Shown: piece by piece, positions 49,834 to 59,308 of the stretch | Layout of the letters: every line of letters begins with the position of its first letter | Position numbering within the stretch: the stretch's first letter is position 1 | Assembly (NCBI GenBank): GCA_024114885.1 | Contig: CP099419.1 | Span: 4,216,001-4,280,000 of the forward strand | From: Septoria linicola | Lineage: Eukaryota > Ascomycota > Dothideomycetes > Mycosphaerellales > Mycosphaerellaceae | DNA: 64,000 nucleotides | Direction of reading: 5' to 3' | Made by a program: the position numbers and the translations under genes | Notes under the pieces: generated by a model | Seen by the model: only the letters and a program-made list of their open reading frames with translations | Databases searched by the model: none | Told to the model about the DNA's origin: nothing

Positions 49834-51863
49834 ATGCAGCGCGCCGCTATTGCCTGCGCCGCATTGGCCGCAGTGGTTTCGGCGAACCCAGCACCAATAC
49901 CTCAACTTGATGTTGCTCTGCTTGCCGCTGCCACACCAGTGCCTTCAGCATTCGCCTCCACTCCAGATGTCGATGGCAAAGAGACCGCTGCTCTCTACAC
50001 CAGCCTGACCATTACCGGAGTTGCTACTGCTCAAGCTACTGGTAACGTCCAGAAGCGTGAGTGGGTGGACACCGCCTACACACCATACTACCCAGCTCTT
50101 GCCACTGGCTACACTACCGATCCAGCCCTTGCCGCTACCTCTACCACGACCGCAAACCAGCCTTGCGTGACTCAGCCAGAGGCTGGCACGTCCTGTGGCT
50201 TCATCAACCCCCTTGACGACTGTGCCCCTCAGCCTGATGGATATGGACCAGTTCCAACCCCAGACACAGCATCTGCATTCCTTGCTTACTCTTCGCTGCA
50301 CCAACTTGCACAGAGTGCTCCTACCAAAGTTCCGTCGAAGGATGGCAACCAGTACACTCAAGTCTTCAAGGACTTGGACGGCTCAGTCCAGGGAGGCTCA
50401 CTCCTCCGTCTTTACAGCCTCAAGCAGTACAGCGTTCAGGACTGTGCTGCTCGCTGTGACGCCACTGATCTTTGCACTTCTTTTGTGAGTCAATACATGC
50501 AAAACTTGTCGGAAATTTCGAAGTCGTGCTGACCGAAATGGTAGAACATCTTCGCTGAGCGCGATCCATCCCTTAACCCAACCAACAACGACTCCACCTA
50601 CGACCCAGGTTATCCTATGGTCTGGGGGAGCTACTGCCCGTATGACATTCGCATGTTCCGAACATTGGTTCAAGTGTTGACAACACCATAGTAACCCACC
50701 ATCCATGACAACATTCAAGTGCCTCCTCTTCGGCTCCAACATCGACGCATCAATGGCCACCAACAAGGGCCAGAAGCGCGAGGACTTCGAGATCGTGATC
50801 ACCGCCAGCAACGGCTACGACAAGACCAACCAGGTCACCCCGCCCGACTGCACCACCCCAATCGTCACCAGTACCGCCGCACCAACCAAGCCATCCTCCA
50901 ACCCAAAGCCACCAACCAAGCCATGGAAGAAGCCAGAGAACTGCGGAAAGAAGGGCATCAACGCACCAAAGTACCATATGGGCAGCAAGTTCTTCCCCGG
51001 CCCATTCAACCCACAAGTCTGCTCCAACTACGCTCTCCTCCAAAACGAAGTCAACGCAAAGGCCGGTAAGAGCCAATGCCAGATGTTCAACGCGTAAGCC
51101 ATCTCCCCTTCTCTCCTCTCCCATCCCATCTCTTTACTAACATTTCTCTCTCTCTGCAGCAACTACCTCCACAAGAACGGCTCGCCCTTCGGCACCTACT
51201 GCTCGCTCTACAGCACCTACCTCGAGGCCTCCAGGTGGGCCACCATCGGCACGACCTACGGCGGCAAGGACAAGTACGAGTGCAAGCAGTCCTGGACATA
51301 CACCATCAATGTGAGTGCAAATGATAGCAAGGGCAACACCTGGAGTTGGAACGCGGCTGCGAGCTGGTGGGCCAACCTCTGGTAGAGGGTGACTTGTCCT
51401 GTTTGGTCATCGTTGCTACATATAAACATACACACATGCACTGCACTGCACAAATTACGATAGAGAAAGAGGAGGATGGAGAAGGAGAAAAAGAGCAGGG
51501 GATTCGCATATTTGGGCATGGGATGGCGTTTACTCACTCTCACTTCGATTGATTGATTGAGCGAGCACTTCTGTCTCTCGCTCGTCCCCATTACACTTTT
51601 TGAGATTTTACGCGACCACAAATCATGAGCACATTCACGTTAGTATACTGCATTGTTATAGGAGCACAATTCGCTGATTCTTGATTTTCTTTTCTTCCTT
51701 GTAGACGTATGGTCAATCGAAGCCTGCTCCAAAGCCTGCTCCAAAACCAGCGCCAAAGCCTGCACCGAAGCCAGCGCCGAAACCAGCGCCGAAGCCAGCG
51801 CCGAAACCAGCGCCGAAGCCAAAGTATACTCCATCGAAGCAGCAGGGTGGTAGGGGCTACTAG
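49834..51863 (+). CDS. Secreted Cys-containing protein with alternative C-termini (KPAP-repeat tail)
   Basis: Exons 49834-50484, 50545-50639 and 50692-51093 are shared; the next exon begins at 51160. If reading continues past 51310 it stops at 51385 (457 residues, ending ASWWANLW). If GTGAGT at 51311 is used with CCTTGTAG at 51704 (394-nt intron), exon 51705-51863 adds, in phase, a tail of eight KPAP units and ends QQGGRGY (485 residues). Signal peptide MQRAAIACAALAAVVSA. Blocks such as DCAARCDATDLCTSF|NIFAERDPSL, TFKCLLFGS and EIVITASNGYD match a family of uncharacterised ascomycete secreted proteins. Many Cys residues suggest a disulphide-rich extracellular or wall protein. A Lys/Pro-rich tail could bind wall polymers; that is inference. 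Confidence 0.75.
51705..51863 (+). repeat. Coding tandem repeat (KPAP)8
   Basis: Eight consecutive 12-bp units coding Lys-Pro-Ala-Pro, with synonymous third-position variation, followed by KPKYTPSKQQ and a stop. An acceptor-like TTTTCTTTTCTTCCTTGTAG lies immediately before. Synonymous variation with a kept reading frame argues for translation. Confidence 0.7.
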
Positions 51864-51940
51864 AGAAGCAGTGGAAGGAAAGACGACTTGACCATGATCG
51901 TGTAGGGTTCTTGTACGACTAGCGGAGCATCACTCACTCT

Positions 51941-51991
51941 TTCTTCTTCTTCTTCTTCTTCTTCTTCTTCTTCTTCTTCTTCTTCTTCTTC
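51941..51991 (+). repeat. (TTC)17 microsatellite
   Basis: Seventeen uninterrupted TTC units in the 3' flank of the secreted-protein gene, about 80 bases past its last stop. Probably length-polymorphic. Confidence 0.95.
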
Positions 51992-52121
51992 GATTCTTGG
52001 TGTATCTTCGACGACTTTGACTGTAATTCATGAACACAAACACTTCTTCACGCTTCGATTTTGAATCTCTATACCCCGCTCTTGCATCGATTTGTCCGAG
52101 ACCTACAACATACAGTGCGGT

Positions 52122-53690
52122 TCAGATATAGCTCCTCCTTCTCCTCTCGGTCTGCGACACAATCCAGTTCACAAACACCGCAACAACAGTTCCTACCACC
52201 GCCCACGTGCTCCACTCCGCAGATCGCACGTTCAGCATAAACTCTCCCCGCCCAGGCTTTTCCAATCTCTCAAGCATGCCGACCACATTCGCGACCGCCA
52301 GCATGCAGACAGTGAACTGATACTTGAACCATCGATCAGACCACTTCCAACTCGCCGTTGAGCTTGCCCACAAGACGGCGAAACTGCAGATATTGGCCAC
52401 AGGCTGCGACATCAATTTTCCGAGCATGGACGTTGACCAGGCCACGAAGAACATGACGAAGATGTCTTCCGAATATGCCTTCCCAGAAGGTTTCTGCTTT
52501 GGCCGGTTGTTGATGAGCGTGGGCGGATAGATTTGGGTCGTGATGTATAGACGAGACCAACCACCAAGGAACAATGTCTCGATGAAGCCTCGGCGGTGGC
52601 GGTAGTACTGTAGCGTAGAGCTCTGCTGGCGGAAATACGAACCATCCGGAAGTTTAGCCAGGACGATGGCAATGCCTTTGCCGAATCGGGGATCGTTCGT
52701 AGTGCGTTCACACTCCAGGCCAAGGATGATCTCGTCTTCGGCGCGGGACCGGTAGAGGAATGTAGGCACGAGGGTCTTCACAAAGACTCGCAGATGGCGA
52801 GAGACGGATATCGGCATGTAGTGCATGCTCAGCCCTTGGCTGGTTGCATGGAACGGTGGACGTCTTGGTCGAAAGTTGACAGGATGAATGTCGCCTGCAT
52901 CGAAGAACTCTAGCGGAGTTTGCGCGAAGATACCTCGACCAGAGTGAATGTCGTGGTCCGGTGGCGCTTCAACGAGTGTCTCGTCATCGTCAGATCCACT
53001 ATCGGAGTGTGCATCATCATCATCGGAAGAAGTGAGCGTTTGTGTGATCCTCCTCAGGATATGCTGAACACTTCGTTCTCTGCTGTCATCGGCCACGGCC
53101 TGGCGCTGATTGTAACTCTGAGAGGTCCACGCGAAAATCGATTCGTCGGAAGACTGCTGACAGATCTGTTGCTGCAGTCTAATGAACGCCTTCTCACCTT
53201 CCCCATACAGCAGGGGCATGTTCACGTCAAAGATGCCCAGCAAAGAATAAGCGATGTCCTCCGACCGAGTGGTAATTCTTCGGGCTGCCCAACTCATTCT
53301 TTGCGCAACGCTGGCTCGCATAAGATCGACACGCAGCTGGCCTCTGTTCGTGCCTATTGCACGATGCCGAAGGAGCGAGTATGGAATACCAGTAGTGGTG
53401 AATGTCTGCAAAGCCAAACGCTCACGAGAGCCGATCGGCCACGAAATTGTGCCTGTTGACTTGTAAAGACATCCCCAATACTCACAGTCAGCTGGAGCTA
53501 TCATCCATCCTCGTGTGAACCATCGCTGGTCGAAGATGTCAATATCGTCCTCTTTCTCACAATCGATCAGTGCATAGCATTTTTGCGCTTGTGCATCCCA
53601 CTGCAACATTGAGTTGATGGCCTCGGAGAGCTCAACGCTGTTGGTCTTGTCAATGCAACAGGTGTCAACCCACACCCAATTCGTGACCAT
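52122..53690 (-). CDS. HET-domain protein, N-terminal part of the domain missing
   Basis: A 522-residue frame from the ATG at 53690. It opens directly in the HET domain at VWVDTCCIDKTNSVELSEA and continues with INSMLQWDAQAQKCYALI, FTRGWMIAP, RMSWAARRITTRSEDIAYSL and LLGIFDVNMPLLYGEGEKAF. The usual first 60-70 residues (MRLLNT...YAILSHTW) are absent. Immediately upstream in frame is a TAG that could be an acceptor (GTCGAATAG|CGAGG), but no HET-like exon was found in the next 400 bases. The C-terminal third has hydrophobic segments (WSTWAVVGTVVAVFVNWIV), so it may be membrane-bound. HET proteins trigger incompatibility cell death in fungi; this copy is either truncated or has a distant first exon. 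Confidence 0.72.
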   Translation of the reverse strand: MVTNWVWVDTCCIDKTNSVELSEAINSMLQWDAQAQKCYALIDCEKEDDIDIFDQRWFTRGWMIAPADCEYWGCLYKSTGTISWPIGSRERLALQTFTTTGIPYSLLRHRAIGTNRGQLRVDLMRASVAQRMSWAARRITTRSEDIAYSLLGIFDVNMPLLYGEGEKAFIRLQQQICQQSSDESIFAWTSQSYNQRQAVADDSRERSVQHILRRITQTLTSSDDDDAHSDSGSDDDETLVEAPPDHDIHSGRGIFAQTPLEFFDAGDIHPVNFRPRRPPFHATSQGLSMHYMPISVSRHLRVFVKTLVPTFLYRSRAEDEIILGLECERTTNDPRFGKGIAIVLAKLPDGSYFRQQSSTLQYYRHRRGFIETLFLGGWSRLYITTQIYPPTLINNRPKQKPSGKAYSEDIFVMFFVAWSTSMLGKLMSQPVANICSFAVLWASSTASWKWSDRWFKYQFTVCMLAVANVVGMLERLEKPGRGEFMLNVRSAEWSTWAVVGTVVAVFVNWIVSQTERRRRSYI

Positions 53691-54074
53691 CGCCCCTCGC
53701 TATTCGACACGCCGCAGAAATCTTCTTCCATCCCTGCCGAGTGTCCACTGAGGGATGAGTGAATTCTTGCAAAGCCACTTCATCGGACCCCCAGCAGTGA
53801 GACAGGGATGGCATATTTCGGGATTGGATGGCCGAAAAAGCTTTCCAGTCTGCGCTCTGCAGTGTGTATGAGACGCATCCTGCGGTCGCCCTTGCCTACG
53901 GAGTCGACAGGCAGTGGTGCGTGCCTGAGCTGAAAGCTGAGGTTGAGCCTCGTGAACAGTCTGTGTGGCTGAAGTATAACGCCACATCTGGGCTCAGATC
54001 AACGCGGTGCCTGGTTGTGTCCTCATGTCAGGCCATCATATTGGAGGCTACCGATGCGTCGAGACTTGGCAGCA
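53691..54074. other. Region between the HET gene and GPI3
   Basis: 384 bases. A minus-strand frame (53700-53987) reads into the HET gene's upstream TAG but does not resemble a HET N-terminus. No other feature. Confidence 0.4.
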
Positions 54075-55772
54075 TCAGTCAGCTTGCCGCAGAGGATCCT
54101 TCCATCTTTTCTTCTGCTTTGTGACACCGTAGCCATCGTCAATTTCATGCTGGTCATCGTTGAATTCTTGCTTCATGATCTTCGGCCAGGGCTTGCAGAC
54201 GTCGATTCGTTCCCTTGGTTGCATGATCTCGAGGAAGCAGAAAATGAGATAATCGACGATGGCGACAAGCACAAACAGCTTTCCGGCCCACACTCCACAA
54301 CCGTAGTACCTCTTGAGTCGATCCATGAGGGCAAAACTGAGATTGTGTTGCGCGGGCTGTCCGTAATGTTTGAATTCATCGTCGTAATAGCCCACGTTGT
54401 CGGGCGCGGCAGGAGTGCCGGTCATCAGATCGTAGACTCGTTCTGTTCGGCGTGCAATGTCGCTCCAGCTGTACATGTTCTTGACAAGATCGTGAAACTT
54501 GTCTCGTCTGACGGTCTTCGAGGTCAGGATTCCGACGGCATCGGTGACACCACGAACAACATCTTGGACTTCGGGAAGAACGAAGACTGTCATGTTTGAG
54601 GGCAAGACCTCCGGAACACCACCAACTCGTGTTGCCACGACCATGAGGCCGCAGGAGGCTGCTTCCACGAGTACAGTTCCAAATGCTTCGGTGAGAGAAG
54701 TGCTGAGGAAGAGATGTCCACGCACCATGATATCGCGAACTTGCTCGTGTCGGATACTGCCCAGCAACGTTACTCGCGTTTGGCCGGAAGGAGTGTATAC
54801 CAGCTGTTGCGGAAGTGAGTCCAGCGTCTGCTCGAGGTCGATGGCTTTGGGTCCACTGCCTGCAATGATGAAGCGGAGATTGGGGTGTAACCGAAGCAGG
54901 AGGGGCAGCGCGGAGATGAGCAGATCTGTGCCTTTGTTGTAGAAGAGGCGTGATACAACGACGATCGTGATGGGATCTCCGGGTCCGACCAGCTTACTAG
55001 GATCGGGCGGCTGAGTAGGTAGGTAGATGTCCTTGTTGCTGCGGTGTTTGAAGTGGTCCGATTCTGTCGCGGGCGAGTATGGTCGAAAGTCTCGAGGCAC
55101 CACGGCGTTGGGAATGACGGAGACGGCAAGTGGGTTCAGGGAAGCTCTCAAAGTAGTGTTCTCCTTGCAGGTGTGACTGACGCAGATGACATGGCCCACG
55201 TCACTCAAGCTGAACTTGAGCAGCTTGTTGGCCATGATACTGCCAGCATCGCTGAAGCCGAATAAACTGTGATCAGTGAAGACAGTGTGCAAGCCCATGG
55301 TCCGAGCATGGAGGATTGCCTCGTGGCAGAGATTGCTGAGTGATGCATGACCATGGACGATTTGGATTTGTTCGCGGATGAAGATGTGTCGTAGAATTGG
55401 GAAGGAGGAGAAGACAGTGGGGAAGGTGGTAGACCGGTAGACCACCCAGTGTGGCAAGTGGTAGACCTTGAGTCTGTTGGTCAGATATCTTACACCCGCG
55501 CGAGCAGGAGAGTGGTATGCGTGAGTGATGATGATGACATTGTGTCCGCGATCGATGAGTTTCTGGAGTGACCTGTCAGCTGCTGACATTGATGCATTCT
55601 GGGGAGGGAAGGGAAGGGCAGGCACGACTGACACTTGATAACTGGTAGATGTGACTCTCAACTCCTCCGGGCTGTGGGAAGAAGAAGTCGGAGACCATAC
55701 TTCAACAAGCGGATCAGCAAAAGAAGCAGTCAAACTTGGAGAAGACATGACCTACGCAATATTGTATGGCAT
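54075..55772 (-). CDS. GPI3: GPI-anchor synthesis GlcNAc transferase, catalytic subunit (PIG-A/Gpi3)
   Basis: Three exons on the minus strand: a 17-nt first exon 55772-55756 (MPYNI, splits Ala), 55699-55633, and 55562-54075; 523 residues. Splicing gives MPYNIAMVSDFFFPQPGG followed by VESHIYQLSS|KLIDRGHNV, the canonical N-terminus. Family 4 glycosyltransferase marks include EQIQIVHGHASLS, FTDHSLFGFSDAGSI, VSVIPNAV, GSGPKAIDLE and the EX7E region EAFGTVLVEAASCG. A membrane helix near the C-terminus (KLFVLVAIVDYLIFCFLEI) anchors it on the ER face. It transfers GlcNAc to phosphatidylinositol, the first step of GPI synthesis, and is normally essential. It is divergent from DBP6. Confidence 0.95.
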
Positions 55773-56085
55773 ATTTGCAGCATTTCGCGTCTTTTCGACG
55801 CGTCTTCGAAGCCTCGCCCGCAATTGATCCTCGTGGTGATCAGGAAGCCACCAGTAGAGATGTTGCGAGGCTTCTCCGCATGACTAACTACTTCTGTTTG
55901 GACGCAGCTCTCTGTTGCTCGAGATGGAATTTAAGCTTTGGTAGCGTGACTCAAGCACTTCTGTCCCAGCTCATCCTACGGTACGCCGTTGATTTATTCT
56001 CGACAACTTCTTGCAGCAGACAGCTAAGGTACTTGATCACTTCTCTCTTCCATCCAGAGTGCTTTCCACCTCCACCTCCACCACC
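55773..56085. promoter_or_regulatory. Divergent promoter region GPI3/DBP6
   Basis: 313 bases between the two ATGs, evidently carrying both promoters. A pyrimidine-rich CCACCTCCACCTCCACCACC immediately precedes the DBP6 ATG. Confidence 0.5.
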
Positions 56086-58824
56086 ATGAACGGGCTATAT
56101 AAGCGATACATCCCGCCCAAGGCCACAACGGCTCCTGTCTCCGCAACTTCAGCGACCGCAACACCCACCAAAGCACATCCCGCAGCCTTCAGTCCGGCCG
56201 TCGAGAGCGCGAAGAAGCGCAAGCGTGAACGATCAGCCGATGAAGTCGCAGAGCGAAAAGCAAAGAAGCTCAGGAAGAAAGGGACCACCACCACCAGCAA
56301 TGTCGTCTCCGCTGTCAAACCAGCAGCCCAGCCCACCGAGGACGAGGACAAGGCTGCAAATGCTGCTGCCGAGGCGAGAGGAGACTTTTCGCACATTACA
56401 AATGCCAAAAAGCGGCATAAGCTGGAGAAGGAGGCTCGCAAAGCAGGTCTGCGAGTCGCTGGAAAAATTGGAAAGCCAGAGGTTGCGCCAGAAGCTCCCG
56501 TTCTCGAGACGATGAGAGAGGAAGCAGCGATTACAGAAGCCGAAGATGGCATGGTGGCAGAAGAGAATCCTGAGACAGAGCAGGCAGGACCGGAAGCATC
56601 AGGCATGGAGCAGGTGGAACAGCCGAGTGATCCGGCGCCGAAGCTCTCGAAAAAGCGGCGACATAAGCTCGAGAATGTGCTAGCTGGTGGCGTAGAATCT
56701 GCGACGGATCTGGAGAGCGAGAAGAAGCACAACACAGTACTGGACAAGTTCAAGAAATCTGCGAAACGTTCACCTGTGCCAGAAGAGAGAGAAGCTAGCA
56801 AGACCGCGCTCGAAACCGTCCATCACCTCGAAATACCTGATGCTGAAATGGAAGATTTCGTGCCCGACAGAGATTCTGAGCTGCCCGAATGGCTGCGAGA
56901 GCCTCAACTCGTTGACTCAAAATCGGAGAAGAAATCGTGGAGCGCGCTGCAGCTAGACCCATCCACCTGTGATCGGCTGAACAAACTCACTTTCAGCAGC
57001 GCGATGCCCATACAACAGGCATTAGTACCGTTGCTACTTCCGCCTGGTATACCTGGAGCGATGTATCTGCCAGGCTCGGAGAGAGTGCTACCTGACCTGG
57101 TCGTAAGCGCACCTACCGGCAGCGGTAAAACTGTCTCTTATCTGCTCCCTATTACCGAAGGTCTCCGCAATCCGAGCACTACTTCTGCGACCGAGGGCAG
57201 ACTCGAGGCCGTAATCATCGTGCCTACACAAGAGCTCGTGGCTCAAACCGCGGCCGTGGCCGAGGCACTAAGTAAAGGCAGCAAGATCAGAGTCGGCCAG
57301 TCGAACAACAAGCATAGCATACGCGACGAGCAGAAAAAGCTTGTCAAGCGCGGGATGCAGTACGATCCTGTAGAGTACAAGCGCATCATGGATATCGCGA
57401 ACCTTGGCCAGCCTCGCAATTGCCCGATGGATACCAGATCGCCCGAATACGCCGCATGGCTCGAAGCCAGTGTTCCAGAACCGAAGACAGCACAACAGAT
57501 CGAAATACTCTCAGAGCCATCTTGGCCCCAAGGTTTCATTCCAACATATCACTCGCTCGTAGACATCTTCGTGACGACACCACAGCGTCTGCAGGACCAT
57601 ATCGAAGAAAGTGAAGGCTTTGCACTAGATCATTTGACCTGGCTAGTGCTTGACGAGGCGGACAAGATGCTCGACAACCAGCACCGCAGCTTTCTTGAGA
57701 CGCTTCATCAAGCAACGGACCGTGAGCTGCATGTGTACAGAGATTACTCTGGCAAGGTGCCACTAGCATATCAGCCCCCACGCCTGCGGAAAGTTGTATG
57801 CTCAGCTACGATACCGTCGGATGTGAAGGTGGAGTACGCTTTCAAACTTCTCTTCCCGAAACTTGTGGCCGAGCGCGCAGCAGAACGAGAGGCACACGCT
57901 GACTCCGGCGCCGATGCATACGCTAGGCGAGCCGATGCCAGTGGTGAAGCTCGAGGCGCAGGTGAGTTAATGGAGCTACCAAGGAAGCTCGTCGAATATA
58001 CTGTGCCTGTTGGCGACGGGAGCGAGAAGCCTCTAGTGGCCATTGAGCTCCTGAAATCGAGGATGCTGAATGGCATTGATATGACCGTGGCTGCTAGCAG
58101 CACCAAACGAGCCACGAAAGCGGATCCACGATCAGACTCGAGCTCAGACTCAAGCTCAGAATCAGATTCGGACTCAGACAGTGACATATCATCCATCACG
58201 AGCAGTGAAGATTCTGACAGCAGTTCCGACGACGACTCTCCAGCGCCTCTCCGCAAGACATCACGCGACAAAAATCCCAAGCTCTCACACAAACACAACT
58301 CCCTCGACAAAACTTCCGAAGCATCAGCTCCTACAATCCTTATCTTCACCGCCAGCACCGAATCCGCCAACCGTCTCACACACCTCATCAAATCCCTCGT
58401 TCCCACATGGTCTCCCTTCCTCACAACAATCCTCAAAGGCCAACCCCGCCGCACCACTCTCCGCGCTTCCGACCCAGCAATCATCATCTCCACCGACCGC
58501 GCTGGGCGTGGTCTCGACGGCTTCCACGGAAGAATGTTCACGCACGTGATCCAATACGATGTCCCTCGCAGTTTGACCGATTACATTCATCGCGTGGGAC
58601 GTACTGCGCGTGCGGGTAGAGCTGGTGAGGCGTGGACGCTGGTCACACATAAGCAGGCGGGGTGGTTTAAGGAGGAGGTCATTAAATCTCACGCTGTTGG
58701 TAGGGAGAGGGTGGTGGAGGAGGTTAAGTTGGCGAGGGCGAGTGAAGAGGTTAGAGAGGCTTACCAGGTGGCGTTGGCGAGTATGAGGGAGGAGTTGGAG
58801 GGAGGGCAGCGTGCTCAGAAGTAG
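56086..58824 (+). CDS. dbp6: DEAD-box RNA helicase Dbp6 (60S ribosome biogenesis)
   Basis: One exon, 912 residues from an ATG in good context. The N-terminus MNGLYKRYIPPK resembles other fungal Dbp6 proteins; a long Lys/Glu-rich nucleolar-type region follows (KRKRERSADE, KKLRKK). Helicase core: SAMPIQQALVPLLLPP, APTGSGKT (about 341), VPTQELVAQ, DEADKM (about 522), CSAT, STDRAGRGLDG and HRVGRTARAGRAG (about 835). A Ser/Asp-rich stretch (about 685-720, repeated SDS units) interrupts the second RecA domain; acidic inserts occur in nucleolar proteins. Dbp6 acts early in 60S assembly with Npa1, Npa2, Nop8 and Rsa3. It is longer than the yeast protein mainly through these inserts. Confidence 0.92.
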   Translation: MNGLYKRYIPPKATTAPVSATSATATPTKAHPAAFSPAVESAKKRKRERSADEVAERKAKKLRKKGTTTTSNVVSAVKPAAQPTEDEDKAANAAAEARGDFSHITNAKKRHKLEKEARKAGLRVAGKIGKPEVAPEAPVLETMREEAAITEAEDGMVAEENPETEQAGPEASGMEQVEQPSDPAPKLSKKRRHKLENVLAGGVESATDLESEKKHNTVLDKFKKSAKRSPVPEEREASKTALETVHHLEIPDAEMEDFVPDRDSELPEWLREPQLVDSKSEKKSWSALQLDPSTCDRLNKLTFSSAMPIQQALVPLLLPPGIPGAMYLPGSERVLPDLVVSAPTGSGKTVSYLLPITEGLRNPSTTSATEGRLEAVIIVPTQELVAQTAAVAEALSKGSKIRVGQSNNKHSIRDEQKKLVKRGMQYDPVEYKRIMDIANLGQPRNCPMDTRSPEYAAWLEASVPEPKTAQQIEILSEPSWPQGFIPTYHSLVDIFVTTPQRLQDHIEESEGFALDHLTWLVLDEADKMLDNQHRSFLETLHQATDRELHVYRDYSGKVPLAYQPPRLRKVVCSATIPSDVKVEYAFKLLFPKLVAERAAEREAHADSGADAYARRADASGEARGAGELMELPRKLVEYTVPVGDGSEKPLVAIELLKSRMLNGIDMTVAASSTKRATKADPRSDSSSDSSSESDSDSDSDISSITSSEDSDSSSDDDSPAPLRKTSRDKNPKLSHKHNSLDKTSEASAPTILIFTASTESANRLTHLIKSLVPTWSPFLTTILKGQPRRTTLRASDPAIIISTDRAGRGLDGFHGRMFTHVIQYDVPRSLTDYIHRVGRTARAGRAGEAWTLVTHKQAGWFKEEVIKSHAVGRERVVEEVKLARASEEVREAYQVALASMREELEGGQRAQK

Positions 58825-59308
58825 GGTGATGTAGGATAACAGTCTGAAATGAGAGACTATGCTACACATGCTTCCGCCAGACGTTGATGACCATGCCAAT
58901 GAGTGCATAGGTGTTATGCTCATGCTCGAGAGAGACGTTCAGAGAGGTGTGCAAGTGATTGACTATGCCTCCATCAAAACCTCCGCTACCTCCGCTCCTC
59001 TCCGCACAAGTCCGTGATCGCACGCTTCTGAGCGCCAAGCCCCTGGTGTGCTCACTACAGCTGCCCATCAGAGAGCAGTTGACAGGACACATATGCTCGA
59101 AATCTCTCCCCAGAAGACTAGAGCTCCGAAGCTCACATAAGCTTGCCTAGTCATTGCGACTTTACTCAGTCCCAACACTAAAGGCACGCAAAACGTGTCA
59201 ACCTCATGGTCATGTTCCAAACGAACGATATAAAGGCTACGCGCGCGTAACGAAACGACAAGTCCGATCCTCCATATCCCTGTTTCACACTATATCCGCC
59301 ACTACACA
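58825..59308. other. Convergent 3' region
   Basis: 484 bases between the stops of DBP6 and the histidine phosphatase. Small frames on both strands lack motifs. Confidence 0.45.

Noticed and set aside
51640..51834. Minus-strand Ala/Leu/Val repeat frame
   Set aside because: It is the antisense of the KPAP-coding repeat, with no independent support.
56037..56801. 254-codon minus-strand frame over the DBP6 5' half
   Set aside because: Shadow of the Lys/Ala/Glu-rich Dbp6 N-terminus, rich in Ser/Ala/Phe without motifs.
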